Source of the DNA: Streptosporangium amethystogenes
GTDB lineage: Bacteria > Actinomycetota > Actinomycetes > Streptosporangiales > Streptosporangiaceae
DNA length: 64,000 nucleotides
Direction: 5' to 3'
NCBI RefSeq assembly: GCF_000721075.1
Contig: NZ_JOEQ01000045.1
Location: forward strand, 1-64,000
Shown: positions 56,222 to 64,000 of the stretch, piece after piece
Numbering within the stretch: position 1 is the first letter of the stretch
Layout of the letters: the number at the start of each line of letters is the position of its first letter
Notes under the pieces: generated by a model
Seen by the model: the letters and a program-made list of their open reading frames with translations, nothing else
Database searches by the model: none
What the model was told of the DNA's origin: nothing
Program-made: the position numbers and the translations under genes

Positions 56222-57157
56222 TCACCGCTGAAAATCAGGGTTGGCGCAGTGCAGCGGGCTTTCCCCGCCGAGGATCCTGACGATGTCCTCGCAGATCATC
56301 CGGGTGTGGTTGATCTCGGTGTCGTAGGTCCCCGACCCCAGGTGCGGGGTGAGCACCACATTGTCCATGTCGACGAGCGGATGGGACGGATCGAGCCAGT
56401 CCCCGGCGAACCTGTCGAGGGCCGCGCCGCCCAGATGGCCCGCCTTCAACGCCCCGACGAGGGCGTCCATGTCGTGCAGGGCCGCGTCGGAGGTGTTGAC
56501 GAAGATCGCCCCGGTTCTCATCGCGGCGAACTCCACAGCGCCGATCAGCGGCCTCGCGGACGCGGGGGCATGTACGGAGACGACGTCGGCCTGGGCCAGC
56601 AGGACGTCGAGACCGTACCGGTTCTCCGCCGCCTCGGGGTCGTAGACCATGACGCGCATGCCCAGCCCCCTCATCCGCCAGGCCAGCGCGTGACCGACCG
56701 CCCCGTAACCGATCAGGCCGACGGTCCGGCCCGCGAGCTCCCACGCGCGGTGCCGCCGGTAGGAGACCATGCCATGGCGGATCTCCCGGTCGCCGACCGC
56801 CACCCGGCGGGTCACCGCGAGGATCAGGGCGAGGGTGAGCTCGGCCACCGCGTCGGCGTCGCGCCCCGGGGCGCAGACGACGGGAATGCCCCGGTCGGTG
56901 GCCGTGCCGAGGTCCACGTTCCCCGCGTCGCCACGGGCACAGCCCACCACCAGCAGGGGAAGATCCAGCACCGGGCCCGCGACCTCGTCGGACTCGGTGA
57001 TGAGAATGCGCGCCCCGGTGTCCACGAGCTGCCGGGCGAGATCGGCAGCCTGGTGCGGACTGTGCTCAGCCGGGTCGTAGTGGACGTCGATCAGCTTTCT
57101 CAGACGGTCCCACTCCGGACCTCGCATTGGCGCCAGCACAAGGGCTCGCGGTTTCAC
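56222..57157 (-). CDS. D-2-hydroxyacid dehydrogenase-fold protein lacking the catalytic Arg
   Basis: A 311-residue protein with the two-domain fold of D-isomer 2-hydroxyacid dehydrogenases; the NAD loop is GLIGYGAVGHA (about 147-157) and the active-site His is in LTPHLGS. However, the catalytic Arg position (normally N-x-S/A-R-G) reads NTSDA, with Asp in place of Arg, and the acidic partner region reads DRFAGDWLDP. Normal hydride transfer is therefore doubtful. GTG at 57157 has GGAGG 5 bases upstream. No pathway neighbour. Confidence 0.78.
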   Translation of the reverse strand: MKPRALVLAPMRGPEWDRLRKLIDVHYDPAEHSPHQAADLARQLVDTGARILITESDEVAGPVLDLPLLVVGCARGDAGNVDLGTATDRGIPVVCAPGRDADAVAELTLALILAVTRRVAVGDREIRHGMVSYRRHRAWELAGRTVGLIGYGAVGHALAWRMRGLGMRVMVYDPEAAENRYGLDVLLAQADVVSVHAPASARPLIGAVEFAAMRTGAIFVNTSDAALHDMDALVGALKAGHLGGAALDRFAGDWLDPSHPLVDMDNVVLTPHLGSGTYDTEINHTRMICEDIVRILGGESPLHCANPDFQR

Positions 57158-57584
57158 CGCGCCTCCTTATTTCAGGAAATTTCAGCATCTGGGAGCTTTC
57201 CACGGATGCCACGATCAGTCCTGACATTGACCCGAATGTCACCAACGCCCCCATCGGCCTCTCCTGTTTTCGGACTTGTCCCTCGCAGTCTCCTCCAGCG
57301 GGAAGTTCCTAGTGAAAATACATTCAAAGTATGAAAGACCAGGAAAATCCCGCAAATAAGGTCATCCGAATAAAACCCCGGCCGGCGCCGTAATCACCGG
57401 CCCCGGCTCCCGGCCGGCGCCGCCCGGGCGGTGCCCCGGGGCCGGCCCTGGGCAGTGCCTCTGGGCAGTGCCCCGGACAGTGGAAAGCGAAGGTCCGCGA
57501 CCGGGATCGGCTCCGGTGACCGGTCCGTCGCCGATCCTTGCGACCGCCGCGCCCGGCGGGGTCCCAGACCGAGGAGACTCCCGG
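57158..57584. other. Gene-free region of 427 bases
   Basis: Upstream half (57158-57360) is lower in GC and holds ATTTCAG twice near the start of the leftward gene, so probably its promoter. The downstream half has CCGGCCGGCGCCG in two direct copies (about 57379 and 57411) and GGGCAGTGCC twice (about 57449 and 57463). I see no credible gene. Confidence 0.5.
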
Positions 57585-57890
57585 TCAGTGCTCGCCGCGG
57601 GCGGGGACGCCAAGGGCCGCGCAGGCGTCCCGATAGAGACGGACGACCTCCGTACGGACCTGTGCGCGTTCGGTCAGCGCGGTGCTCCACGGGACCCGGA
57701 CCGGAATCTCAAGCCCGCCGACCACGGCGGCGAACTCGATCGCCTCGGCGTCGACACCGGTCGTCGTCGCGCCGGTGGCCTCGGGCTGTCCGCCGAGGCC
57801 CCTGCAGATCAGTAGCGCGTCGTCAGCGTGATCGTCGTTCATGTGGCGCTTGATGGCCTCGACCGCTTCGGGGGTAAAGGGAGTGCTCAT
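57585..57890 (-). CDS. DUF2470 (HugZ C-terminal-like) protein
   Basis: A 101-residue stand-alone DUF2470 domain: PEAVEAIKRHMNDDHADD at the start and GVDAEAIEFAA. The same domain forms the C-terminus of HugZ-type haem-handling proteins, where a His binds haem. A nitrobindin-like haem protein lies 92 bases away, hinting at a haem or NO link. Function unproven. Confidence 0.82.
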   Translation of the reverse strand: MSTPFTPEAVEAIKRHMNDDHADDALLICRGLGGQPEATGATTTGVDAEAIEFAAVVGGLEIPVRVPWSTALTERAQVRTEVVRLYRDACAALGVPARGEH

Positions 57891-57982
57891 TCCACAGAGC
57901 GTAGTCAGCGCCCTGCCTCTGTCACCCCCGGGTACGAGCGGGAGCGCTCAGCCGGTGCCCGGCTCGCGCCCCCTTCGGGAAT

Positions 57983-58492
57983 TCACCCGGCGTCGGGAAC
58001 GAAGTCACCGACCCGCTTGAGCTCGGCCGAGATGTGGGACTGGATCGGCTGGTCCATGGCCGCCATGTCGTACGCCCACATCAGGTTGCCGTTGACCAGG
58101 CCGTAGAGGCGATGGCCTCCGGCGTACTCCTTGGCGGTGGCGGTGCGGGCCACCACGTCGGTGTGCAGCTCGATCTTGTGAAAGACCACCTCGCCGACGT
58201 AGATCTCCACGATGCCCGTGGGATGTGACAGGCACACCTCCAGCTGGCGCCCGGGGAGCTGGCGCCAGAAACCGGTCTCGACGCCCAGCGGGCGGACCTT
58301 GTTGCCCGCCTCGTCGAGCAGCCAGGTGCGGCTGCTGTAGGTCAGGAACGGCTTGCCGTTGTGGCCGAAGACGATTTCCTGGCCGAAGTTGAAACTCTCG
58401 ATCGTCGGATATCCCCCGACGCCGGCGCCTTCCCACACGCCCACGAGGAAGGCGATCGGCTCAAGATCGGGATGCAGTTCGGGAACGTCCAT
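57983..58492 (-). CDS. Nitrobindin-like haem protein (peroxynitrite isomerase family)
   Basis: A 169-residue beta-barrel protein: PDLEPIAFLVGVWEGAG...GYPTI matches the GxWxGxGxGxYPTI signature of nitrobindins, and a His near the C-terminus (QSHISAELKRVG) fits the haem ligand. Mycobacterial Rv2717c-type proteins bind Fe(III) haem and isomerise peroxynitrite to nitrate. ATG at 58492. Divergent from the DsrE-like gene. Confidence 0.85.
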   Translation of the reverse strand: MDVPELHPDLEPIAFLVGVWEGAGVGGYPTIESFNFGQEIVFGHNGKPFLTYSSRTWLLDEAGNKVRPLGVETGFWRQLPGRQLEVCLSHPTGIVEIYVGEVVFHKIELHTDVVARTATAKEYAGGHRLYGLVNGNLMWAYDMAAMDQPIQSHISAELKRVGDFVPDAG

Positions 58493-58694
58493 GGATCCGA
58501 GCCTAGGCCCTGCCGTGCGACGCTCGCCGTGGTGAGGGCCGGTCAGACGGTGCCTCTCGGGGCGGGCGATGGGAACGGCAACGCGGTGCGGCGCCACCTG
58601 GCCGGCCGCGGTGGGCAAAAGATCCAGGAGATAGGACCTGGAGCCGCCCTGATATGGTTCGCGCCCGCGAGGCGGACCCGCATAGGCTTCGGGC

Positions 58695-59057
58695 ATGGCA
58701 CGATCACTGGTGATCAAGGTTACCGCCGGCGAAGACTCACCCGAGCGCTGCAACCAGGCGTTCACGGTGGCCGCGGCGGCGTTGGCGAGCGGAGTTCCCG
58801 TCTCGCTCTGGCTGACCGGCGAGTCCGCGTGGTTCGCCCTCCCCGGACGGGCGAAGGAGTTCACTCTCCCGCACGCCGCCCAGCTCGGCGACCTGCTCGA
58901 CGCGGTGCTCACCGGCGGCAGGGTGACGCTGTGCACCCAGTGCGCGGCCCGGCGCGACATAACGGTCGACGACGTGATCGAGGGCATTCGCATCGCGGGC
59001 GCCCCCACGTTCGTCGAGGAGGTCCTGGGCGAAGGCGTCCAGGCTCTCGTCTACTGA
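58695..59057 (+). CDS. DsrE-family protein
   Basis: A 120-residue DsrE/DsrF-like fold (LVIKVTAGEDSPERCNQAFTV, VSLWLTGESAWF) with a CTQC pair (about 79-82) that could carry sulphur or form a disulphide. DsrE proteins act in sulphur relay or redox, but in actinobacteria this type is uncharacterised. ATG at 58695. Convergent with gatD, with a hairpin between. Confidence 0.82.
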   Translation: MARSLVIKVTAGEDSPERCNQAFTVAAAALASGVPVSLWLTGESAWFALPGRAKEFTLPHAAQLGDLLDAVLTGGRVTLCTQCAARRDITVDDVIEGIRIAGAPTFVEEVLGEGVQALVY

Positions 59058-59083
59058 ACGCCGCCCGGTAAGGCGCGCCCTTC

Positions 59084-59108
59084 GGCCGCCCGGCAACGCC
59101 GGACGGCC
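59084..59108. terminator. Hairpin between DsrE-like gene and gatD
   Basis: GGCCGcCCGGC and GCCGGaCGGCC pair around AAC, between converging stops at 59057 and 59120. Confidence 0.6.
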
Positions 59109-59119
59109 GGTTTCCGACG

Positions 59120-59836
59120 TCAGCCGGGCAGCACCGCGGCCAGGCGCTCCTCGCGGAGGCGCTCGAACCAGGAGTCGTCGATCGGCGGCAACTGGGCACC
59201 CACCGCCCAGGTGAGCAGCAGGTCGGCGAGGCCGGGGTTACGGGCGAGCGCCGGACCGTGCAGGTAGGTGCCGACGATCTTGCCGGTGTAGCAGCCCTCG
59301 GTGCCGTCGCCGTTACCCGTGCCGACCGCCGTATGCGCCAGTGGCCGGACGTCGGGCCCGAGCCGGGTGACGCCCATGTGGTTCTCGAAACCGGTCAGCG
59401 TCGGGATGCCGAGCGCCGGATCCGCCTCCCCGGCCAGCTCGCCGACGGCCCGGCCCTCACCACGGCCGCTGGAGATGTCGATCAGGCCGATGCCGTCGAC
59501 CGGCTGTCCCTCCTCGCCGCCGAAGGTGGTGCCCATGATCTGGTAGCCCGCGCACACGGCCAGCAGGGCCGCGCCCCGCTGGATGGCCCGGTGCAGGCCG
59601 CCGTCACGCCGGAGCCGCTCGGAAGCCAGGATCTGCGGCCGGTCCTCGCCGCCGCCGATCAGGTAGATGTCACCGCTCTCCGGGACCGGGTCGGCCGAGC
59701 GCACGTGCACGGTCTCGACCGGGATGCCGCGGCGCCGGGCGCGCTGCTCCAGGACCAGGACGTTGCCCTGGTCGCCATACGTGCTCAACAGGTCCGGATA
59801 AATCCAGACAAGGCGAAGAGCGCTGTCAGACTGCAC
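59120..59836 (-). CDS. gatD: Lipid II glutamine amidotransferase subunit GatD
   Basis: A 238-residue class I glutaminase (CobB/CobQ-type): nucleophile Cys in AVCAGYQIMG (about 94) and His in GTYLHGPAL (about 190). With MurT it amidates the alpha-carboxyl of D-iso-Glu in lipid II, giving D-iso-Gln in peptidoglycan. It overlaps the end of murT by 11 bases, so the pair is co-translated. Confidence 0.93.
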   Translation of the reverse strand: MQSDSALRLVWIYPDLLSTYGDQGNVLVLEQRARRRGIPVETVHVRSADPVPESGDIYLIGGGEDRPQILASERLRRDGGLHRAIQRGAALLAVCAGYQIMGTTFGGEEGQPVDGIGLIDISSGRGEGRAVGELAGEADPALGIPTLTGFENHMGVTRLGPDVRPLAHTAVGTGNGDGTEGCYTGKIVGTYLHGPALARNPGLADLLLTWAVGAQLPPIDDSWFERLREERLAAVLPG

Positions 59837-61112
59837 GACCGAACTCCGATCGAATCTGCTGGAAGGCGGTGTAGTTGGCGATCACGTCGACCTTGCCCGG
59901 CGGTTGCGCGCCGAGCGCCTGCTCGAACGATCCGGCCAGCTGGAACGGCACATCCGCCACATCCAGCCGGAGCGCGAGGTCGAGCCGTCGCTCACCGGTC
60001 ACGAAGACCGGCCTGCCGCGCAGCACGCGGTAGTCGACGTCCCACAACCATGAGGTGTCGCGGCCATCGGGGCCCTGGGCGTTGACCGAGAGAATCACCG
60101 GCAGCGAGGAGTCGAGCACATCGAAGGCCTCCAGCCAGCCGGCCGGGTTCTTGGCCAGCAGCAGCCGGGCGTGCCGTCCGCCGCGCTCCACGGTGGTGTA
60201 ACGGCCGGCGACCGACCTGACCTCGCGCAACCGGGGCAGCGCCCGTTCGACGGGCAGCCCGAACGCCTCGGCGGTGGCCAGTGCTATCGCCGCATTGGCC
60301 CGGTTGGCTCGCCCGGGGAGCTGGATGTCCAGCAGCCAGCGCCGCCCGCGCGGGTCGATCACCGCGTCGTCGTCGAGCACCCAGGACGGCTCAGGCCGCC
60401 GGAAGGTGCACTCGCGGCAGGCCCAGTCGTTCTCCCCGGCCTGCGAGGAGGCACCGGAGCCGAGGCTGCCCGGCGGAACGTACTCCATGCCCTTGCGGTC
60501 GAGGGGGCCGCCGCATTCGGGGCAGCACCAGGAGTCCTCCTTCCAAGGCTGCCCGGCCGACACCCAGGTCACCGAGGCCGCGGTGGAGGCGCCCCAGGTC
60601 ACCAGCGGGTCGTCGGCATTGGCGATCACATGGGTGTTCTTGCCGGCCAGCGCCCGCCGCCACTTCTGGGCGAGCAGCCAGATCTCGCCCGCCCGGTCCA
60701 TCTGGTCCCGGCTGAGGTTCATCAGGCAGATGACCCCGGCGCCGGTGGTGTCGATCACCTCGGGCAGGTACTTCTCGTCGACCTCAAGCACCCCGTACGG
60801 GGCGTGCTTGGCCGACGACAGCGCCGAGACGTGCCCGGCGGGCATGTTGGCGCCGAAGGCGTTGGTGGCGACGTCGCCGAGATCCGACAGTGCGGAGGTG
60901 ATCAGTCGGGTCGTCGTGGTCTTGCCGTTGGTCGCGCTCACCAGCGCGAGCTTGCGGTCGCGGGCCAGCTTGCGCAGCAGGTCGGGCTCCAGGAGCATGC
61001 TGACCCGGCCTCCGATCACTGACCCGTCTCCACGTCCGGTGACCCGGGACAGGGTCGCGGCCGTCCGGCCGAGAGCGGTGGCGAGCTGCGCCCGCAGCGG
61101 AAGCTGAGTCAT
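59826..61112 (-). CDS. murT: Lipid II isoglutaminyl synthase subunit MurT
   Basis: A 428-residue Mur-ligase-like protein: ATP loop ATNGKTTTTRL (about 60-70), a zinc ribbon inserted in the central domain (CPECGG...CRECTF, about 198-232), and the DUF1727 C-terminal domain that contacts GatD. Activates the D-Glu carboxylate of lipid II for amidation. Upstream is a 250-base gap (61113-61362) with no gene; its promoter was not resolved. Confidence 0.93.
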   Translation of the reverse strand: MTQLPLRAQLATALGRTAATLSRVTGRGDGSVIGGRVSMLLEPDLLRKLARDRKLALVSATNGKTTTTRLITSALSDLGDVATNAFGANMPAGHVSALSSAKHAPYGVLEVDEKYLPEVIDTTGAGVICLMNLSRDQMDRAGEIWLLAQKWRRALAGKNTHVIANADDPLVTWGASTAASVTWVSAGQPWKEDSWCCPECGGPLDRKGMEYVPPGSLGSGASSQAGENDWACRECTFRRPEPSWVLDDDAVIDPRGRRWLLDIQLPGRANRANAAIALATAEAFGLPVERALPRLREVRSVAGRYTTVERGGRHARLLLAKNPAGWLEAFDVLDSSLPVILSVNAQGPDGRDTSWLWDVDYRVLRGRPVFVTGERRLDLALRLDVADVPFQLAGSFEQALGAQPPGKVDVIANYTAFQQIRSEFGRAV

Positions 61113-61362
61113 GCCGTCTCCTCGCGTGGCGACCGTTCGCGGGACGACCCGGCGGCCGGCCGGCCCGGCCGCGGAGCCGGAATCGCCGAATCGTTCATGC
61201 CGCAGATCTTAGCCGGGCTTCGGCCCCCCGACCCCCGAGCGGCATGTCACACGCCCCGGCCGGTGACGGTGAGAGGTGAACCTCACGCATCACCATACGA
61301 CGGGCACGCCCCCCACAGGCTCCACAGTAGGAAATATGACCGGATGTCCCCCGGGCCACACC

Positions 61363-64000
61363 TCACTGCTCGGCGAAGACGAGTTCGACGGGTTCCTGCG
61401 AATCGGCGTCGAACGGCAGCACGAACCGGTGCGGCCACGACAGCACGTTCTCCAGCCAGCCCGCCCCCATCGTCTGGGCCACGTGCCGAAGCCGCTCGGC
61501 CGGGTCGATGCCGATGGTGACCGTGAGGATGTCGCGCTCCACACTCTCGCGCTCGTCGTCACCGAGGATCACCCGCCAGGCCAGTTCCCGGTTGCGGTCC
61601 ACCTCCATGGAGAGCGGGTGGTGGCGAAGCGCCTTGGCCCGGTGGCCGAGCAGCTCCGAGCCGCCCGCGGGACGGTTGAACAGGGCGTACTCCATGACCG
61701 GCGCGGAGCCGCGCGGGTTGGGCGCGGGCTGGCCGTACGGGAAGAGCCGATCCACCTCATGCAACCACCGCACCTGCGGAATGACCCAAGCGGGTCCGGG
61801 CCGCTCGCCGGGGTCGCGGTCGGGGCCGAGCAGCCTGGTCGCGATCGCGGCGACCTGCTCGGTCAGCTTGGCCGGGTCGTGGACGGTCCGCAGCGACCAC
61901 GCGCGGCGGCCCACGCACCGTTCGGCGGTCGTGGCCAGCAGGCATTCGCGCCGCCGTGCCGGAAGCTCCGCCCAGAGGTCGGCCAGTGCCCGGGGCACCC
62001 CAGGCGCCGGCCTGTTGGTACAGAACGCCAGCACCAGCGTGTCCGTCCAGATCCGCAGCCAGGCCCACTCGGGCGCCTCGGCGAGCAGGTCCGCCTCGCG
62101 CAGCTCGACCAGCGTGCACGCCCGGCCGCCCTGGCACTCCTGCCCGCACGCCGCCGAGCGGCGGCCACAGATGGGCGGCGTGTGACCGGGGACCGGGCGC
62201 TCGCGGTCCTCGCCCAGCGGCACCTGGATGCGGAGCGGCCGGTCCATGCCGTCGGCGAAGACCGCGGCGACGCCGGGCGGGAGCGAGACGACCTGTCGGG
62301 ACTGCTCCTCGCTCAGGTTCGTCGCCGCCCCGACCAACCGGCGGTCGTCCTCGGCGGGGAGCCTGTGGATGACCTTCAGCGCGGTGTTCTTCACGACGTC
62401 GGAGACCAGTTTCGTGGGGATCTGCTCGGCGACCACGATGCCCTCGCCGTACGCGCGGATCTCGGCGAGCATGCCCGCCAGGAGTTCGACGGCGTGCGTG
62501 CTGGCCCGCCCCGCGCCCCGGTCGCGGAGCAGCCGGTGCGCCTCCTCGATCACGATGACGTGCTTCAGCCCGCTGCTCCGCTCCTTCCTGGCCCGCATTC
62601 GCAGGTGCTCCACGATCCGGATGATCAGCGTGCCCATCAGGAACGCCTTGTCCTCGTCGTTGGCGACGTCCTCGATCGCGAGCACCACGTTGCGCTGGAG
62701 CAGGTCGCCGATGTCGGCGGGGTGTCCCCCCTCGAAGAACCGACCGGCGGAGCCGACCCGGAGCGACCGCAGCCGCAGCGAGATGAAGCCCTCCACATCG
62801 GCCTGAACCTCCCGCCCGTAGCCGATCTCCTTGATCACCTCCATCGCGTGCCGCTGCAGCTGTTCGAGGGTCGGCACGGCGGGCCGTACGGCGGCGCCGG
62901 GAGCGGCCCAGCCGGTGACCACGTCCCACCCGTTGGCCTCGTACACCCGCTGCAGGGCGAGCGACATGATCTGCGGGAACGGCTCCTCGGCGTCGAAGGC
63001 CGCCATGAACAGCGCCCGGACCATGTCGATGTGGGCCTGGACCGGATAGCCGGGTTCGGGAGCGAGTGGGTTCACGCTGAACGGCACGCTCTCCGGGGCG
63101 GACGGGTTGATCACGGTCACCGGGGCGAGGTGCTCGATCCGGCCGCCCATCGAGGCGTACTCGGACTTCGCCGGCTCGATGGCCAGCCACGGGACGCCCG
63201 CGCCGGTGAGCTGTTCCAGCAGGTGCCTGACGGTCTGGGACTTGCCGGAGCCGGTGGCGCCGGTGACGAACGCGTGCCGGTTGAGAGTGGCCAGCGGGAT
63301 CCTGAACGAGCCGACCGGCCTGTCCTGGCCGTCGAGGATGGCCCCGAGCTCGACAGCCGGCGCGCCGGGCGCGGTGTCGGCCTCGCTGGTCACGTCGAAG
63401 AAGCCCGCGTCGAGCACCCGTACCCCCGGCACCTCCCGGTGCGGCAGCCCGGCCAGAGCGGCGAGTGCCCCGGCGGTGGCCGCGAACGGGGCGGCGGCAC
63501 CGTCCGCCGGATCCTGCAGGGTCACCGCCAGCGCCTCGGCGAAACCGTGTACGGGGCCGGACAGCGCGCTGCGCAGGCGGTAGGGGTGGTGGCTCATCTC
63601 GGCGGAGCCGACGAGCACCGGGGCGATCTGGCGCAGTTCCTCGGGACCGGCGGCCCCGGCCAGCAACCGGACGTTCCACAGCCCCGCCTCGCGGAAGGCG
63701 TCCAGCTCCTGCATGCGCCGCTCGGCCCGCTCCGCGTCGTAGCGGGAGCGTTCGGAGGCGTCGCCGTACTGCCGCAACACGTTGAGCTGGGTGCGCAGGT
63801 GCGCGACCTCGGCGTCCAGCAGGTCGGTCTGCTCGGCCACCACCAGCCAGGCGAACGGCCGGGACATGAGCGTGACCAGCGTCGACTCGAAAAGCGTGGG
63901 CCGCCTGATCTCGTCGGCGTCCGGCTCGCGACGGCCGCCGAGCGGCGGGGCCTGCCGGCCGGGGCAGACGGTCCACACCAGGTCGGACAGGTCGCGGAGC
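61363..64000 (-). CDS. HerA/FtsK-like ATPase with Cys cluster, cut at the right edge
   Basis: At least 879 residues; the frame is open through the window end, so the true start is outside (GTG 63978 is only the first internal candidate). Walker A is GATGSGKSQT (about 240 from 63978) and Walker B VIVIEEAHRLL (about 485), with the DUF87/HerA layout. After the motor comes a compact Cys cluster (CGRRSAACGQECQGGRAC), probably zinc-binding, and a 200-residue C-terminal domain. HerA-like ATPases work in DNA end processing or anti-phage systems. No nuclease partner (NurA, SIR2, DUF4297) is in view; it could lie to the right. Confidence 0.82.
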   Translation of the reverse strand, partial: LRDLSDLVWTVCPGRQAPPLGGRREPDADEIRRPTLFESTLVTLMSRPFAWLVVAEQTDLLDAEVAHLRTQLNVLRQYGDASERSRYDAERAERRMQELDAFREAGLWNVRLLAGAAGPEELRQIAPVLVGSAEMSHHPYRLRSALSGPVHGFAEALAVTLQDPADGAAAPFAATAGALAALAGLPHREVPGVRVLDAGFFDVTSEADTAPGAPAVELGAILDGQDRPVGSFRIPLATLNRHAFVTGATGSGKSQTVRHLLEQLTGAGVPWLAIEPAKSEYASMGGRIEHLAPVTVINPSAPESVPFSVNPLAPEPGYPVQAHIDMVRALFMAAFDAEEPFPQIMSLALQRVYEANGWDVVTGWAAPGAAVRPAVPTLEQLQRHAMEVIKEIGYGREVQADVEGFISLRLRSLRVGSAGRFFEGGHPADIGDLLQRNVVLAIEDVANDEDKAFLMGTLIIRIVEHLRMRARKERSSGLKHVIVIEEAHRLLRDRGAGRASTHAVELLAGMLAEIRAYGEGIVVAEQIPTKLVSDVVKNTALKVIHRLPAEDDRRLVGAATNLSEEQSRQVVSLPPGVAAVFADGMDRPLRIQVPLGEDRERPVPGHTPPICGRRSAACGQECQGGRACTLVELREADLLAEAPEWAWLRIWTDTLVLAFCTNRPAPGVPRALADLWAELPARRRECLLATTAERCVGRRAWSLRTVHDPAKLTEQVAAIATRLLGPDRDPGERPGPAWVIPQVRWLHEVDRLFPYGQPAPNPRGSAPVMEYALFNRPAGGSELLGHRAKALRHHPLSMEVDRNRELAWRVILGDDERESVERDILTVTIGIDPAERLRHVAQTMGAGWLENVLSWPHRFVLPFDADSQEPVELVFAEQ

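Noticed and set aside
57936..57949. GGGAGCGCTC resembling the CebR operator
   Set aside because: Only about 11 of 14 bases match and the palindrome is incomplete; it lies between DUF2470 and nitrobindin genes with no carbohydrate link.
61363..64000. Calling the HerA-like ATPase an anti-phage system
   Set aside because: No nuclease or other defence partner is visible inside the window, and the gene next to it (murT) is housekeeping.

Overview
The window is high-GC actinobacterial DNA. Conserved blocks (carD/ispF/cysS/rlmB, senX3-regX3-phoU, mshA-gpmA, an HbhA block), a pSAM2-like integrative element and a LacI-controlled set of secreted modular cellulases point to a filamentous actinomycete, probably of the Streptosporangiaceae (Streptosporangium/Nonomuraea type). 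The family assignment is inference from gene content; no 16S is present.

Layout. (1) 1-9016: most of an actinomycete integrative and conjugative element (AICE). It carries a NUDIX hydrolase, two GntR/UTRA repressors, three small coupled genes, a Pra-like activator, an FtsK-like transfer ATPase (TraB), a RepSA-like HUH initiator, Xis and a tyrosine integrase that ends against tRNA-Thr(TGT), the presumed attachment site. The far att site lies left of the window. (2) 9017-16929: tRNA-Thr, rlmB, cysS, a DUF2637 membrane protein, a fumarylacetoacetase-fold protein with degenerate metal ligands, two GlsB-type membrane proteins, ispF, carD and an LpqE-like lipoprotein. ispD is absent from its usual place. 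(3) 17033-25423: regX3-senX3 divergent from phoU around a PHO-box-like element; gpmA, a YbjN protein, mshA, an SDR, a methyltransferase, and blaI with an M56 peptidase. (4) 25535-28748: an XRE regulator with TTGCAA operators, hbhA-like, DUF2516, GNAT and a CebR/CelR-type LacI repressor. (5) 28735-40903: a Ser/Thr kinase and five secreted glycoside hydrolases (GH5 cellulase, GH48, GH9, GH5 mannanase, GH10 xylanase). Two operator families are visible: TGGGAGCGCTCCCA and GAAACTTTC-cored palindromes. Three of the five enzymes have a CBM2 module broken by an internal deletion or frameshift. (6) 41254-48226: secreted or exported proteins, an asparaginase, dtd and a YgfZ protein.

(7) 48501-53221 is the most striking locus: two coupled genes that together encode a near-complete RNA end-healing and sealing pathway. 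Gene 1 is an ATP-dependent RNA ligase fused to a P-loop polynucleotide kinase. Gene 2 joins an MJ1316/DUF504 RNA-repair domain, an endonuclease/exonuclease/phosphatase domain, a 2H (2'-5' RNA ligase-like) phosphoesterase and a poly(A)-polymerase-type nucleotidyltransferase in one 978-residue chain. The domain types are known from comparative genomics of RNA repair; this combination looks biochemically unexplored.

(8) 53262-64000: a Nur-like Fur regulator, a three-gene WXG100-like/YbaB operon, an orphan 13-codon ORF with a very strong ribosome binding site, a 2-hydroxyacid dehydrogenase-fold protein lacking the catalytic Arg, DUF2470, nitrobindin and DsrE proteins, the peptidoglycan amidation pair gatD-murT, and a HerA/FtsK-like ATPase cut by the right edge.
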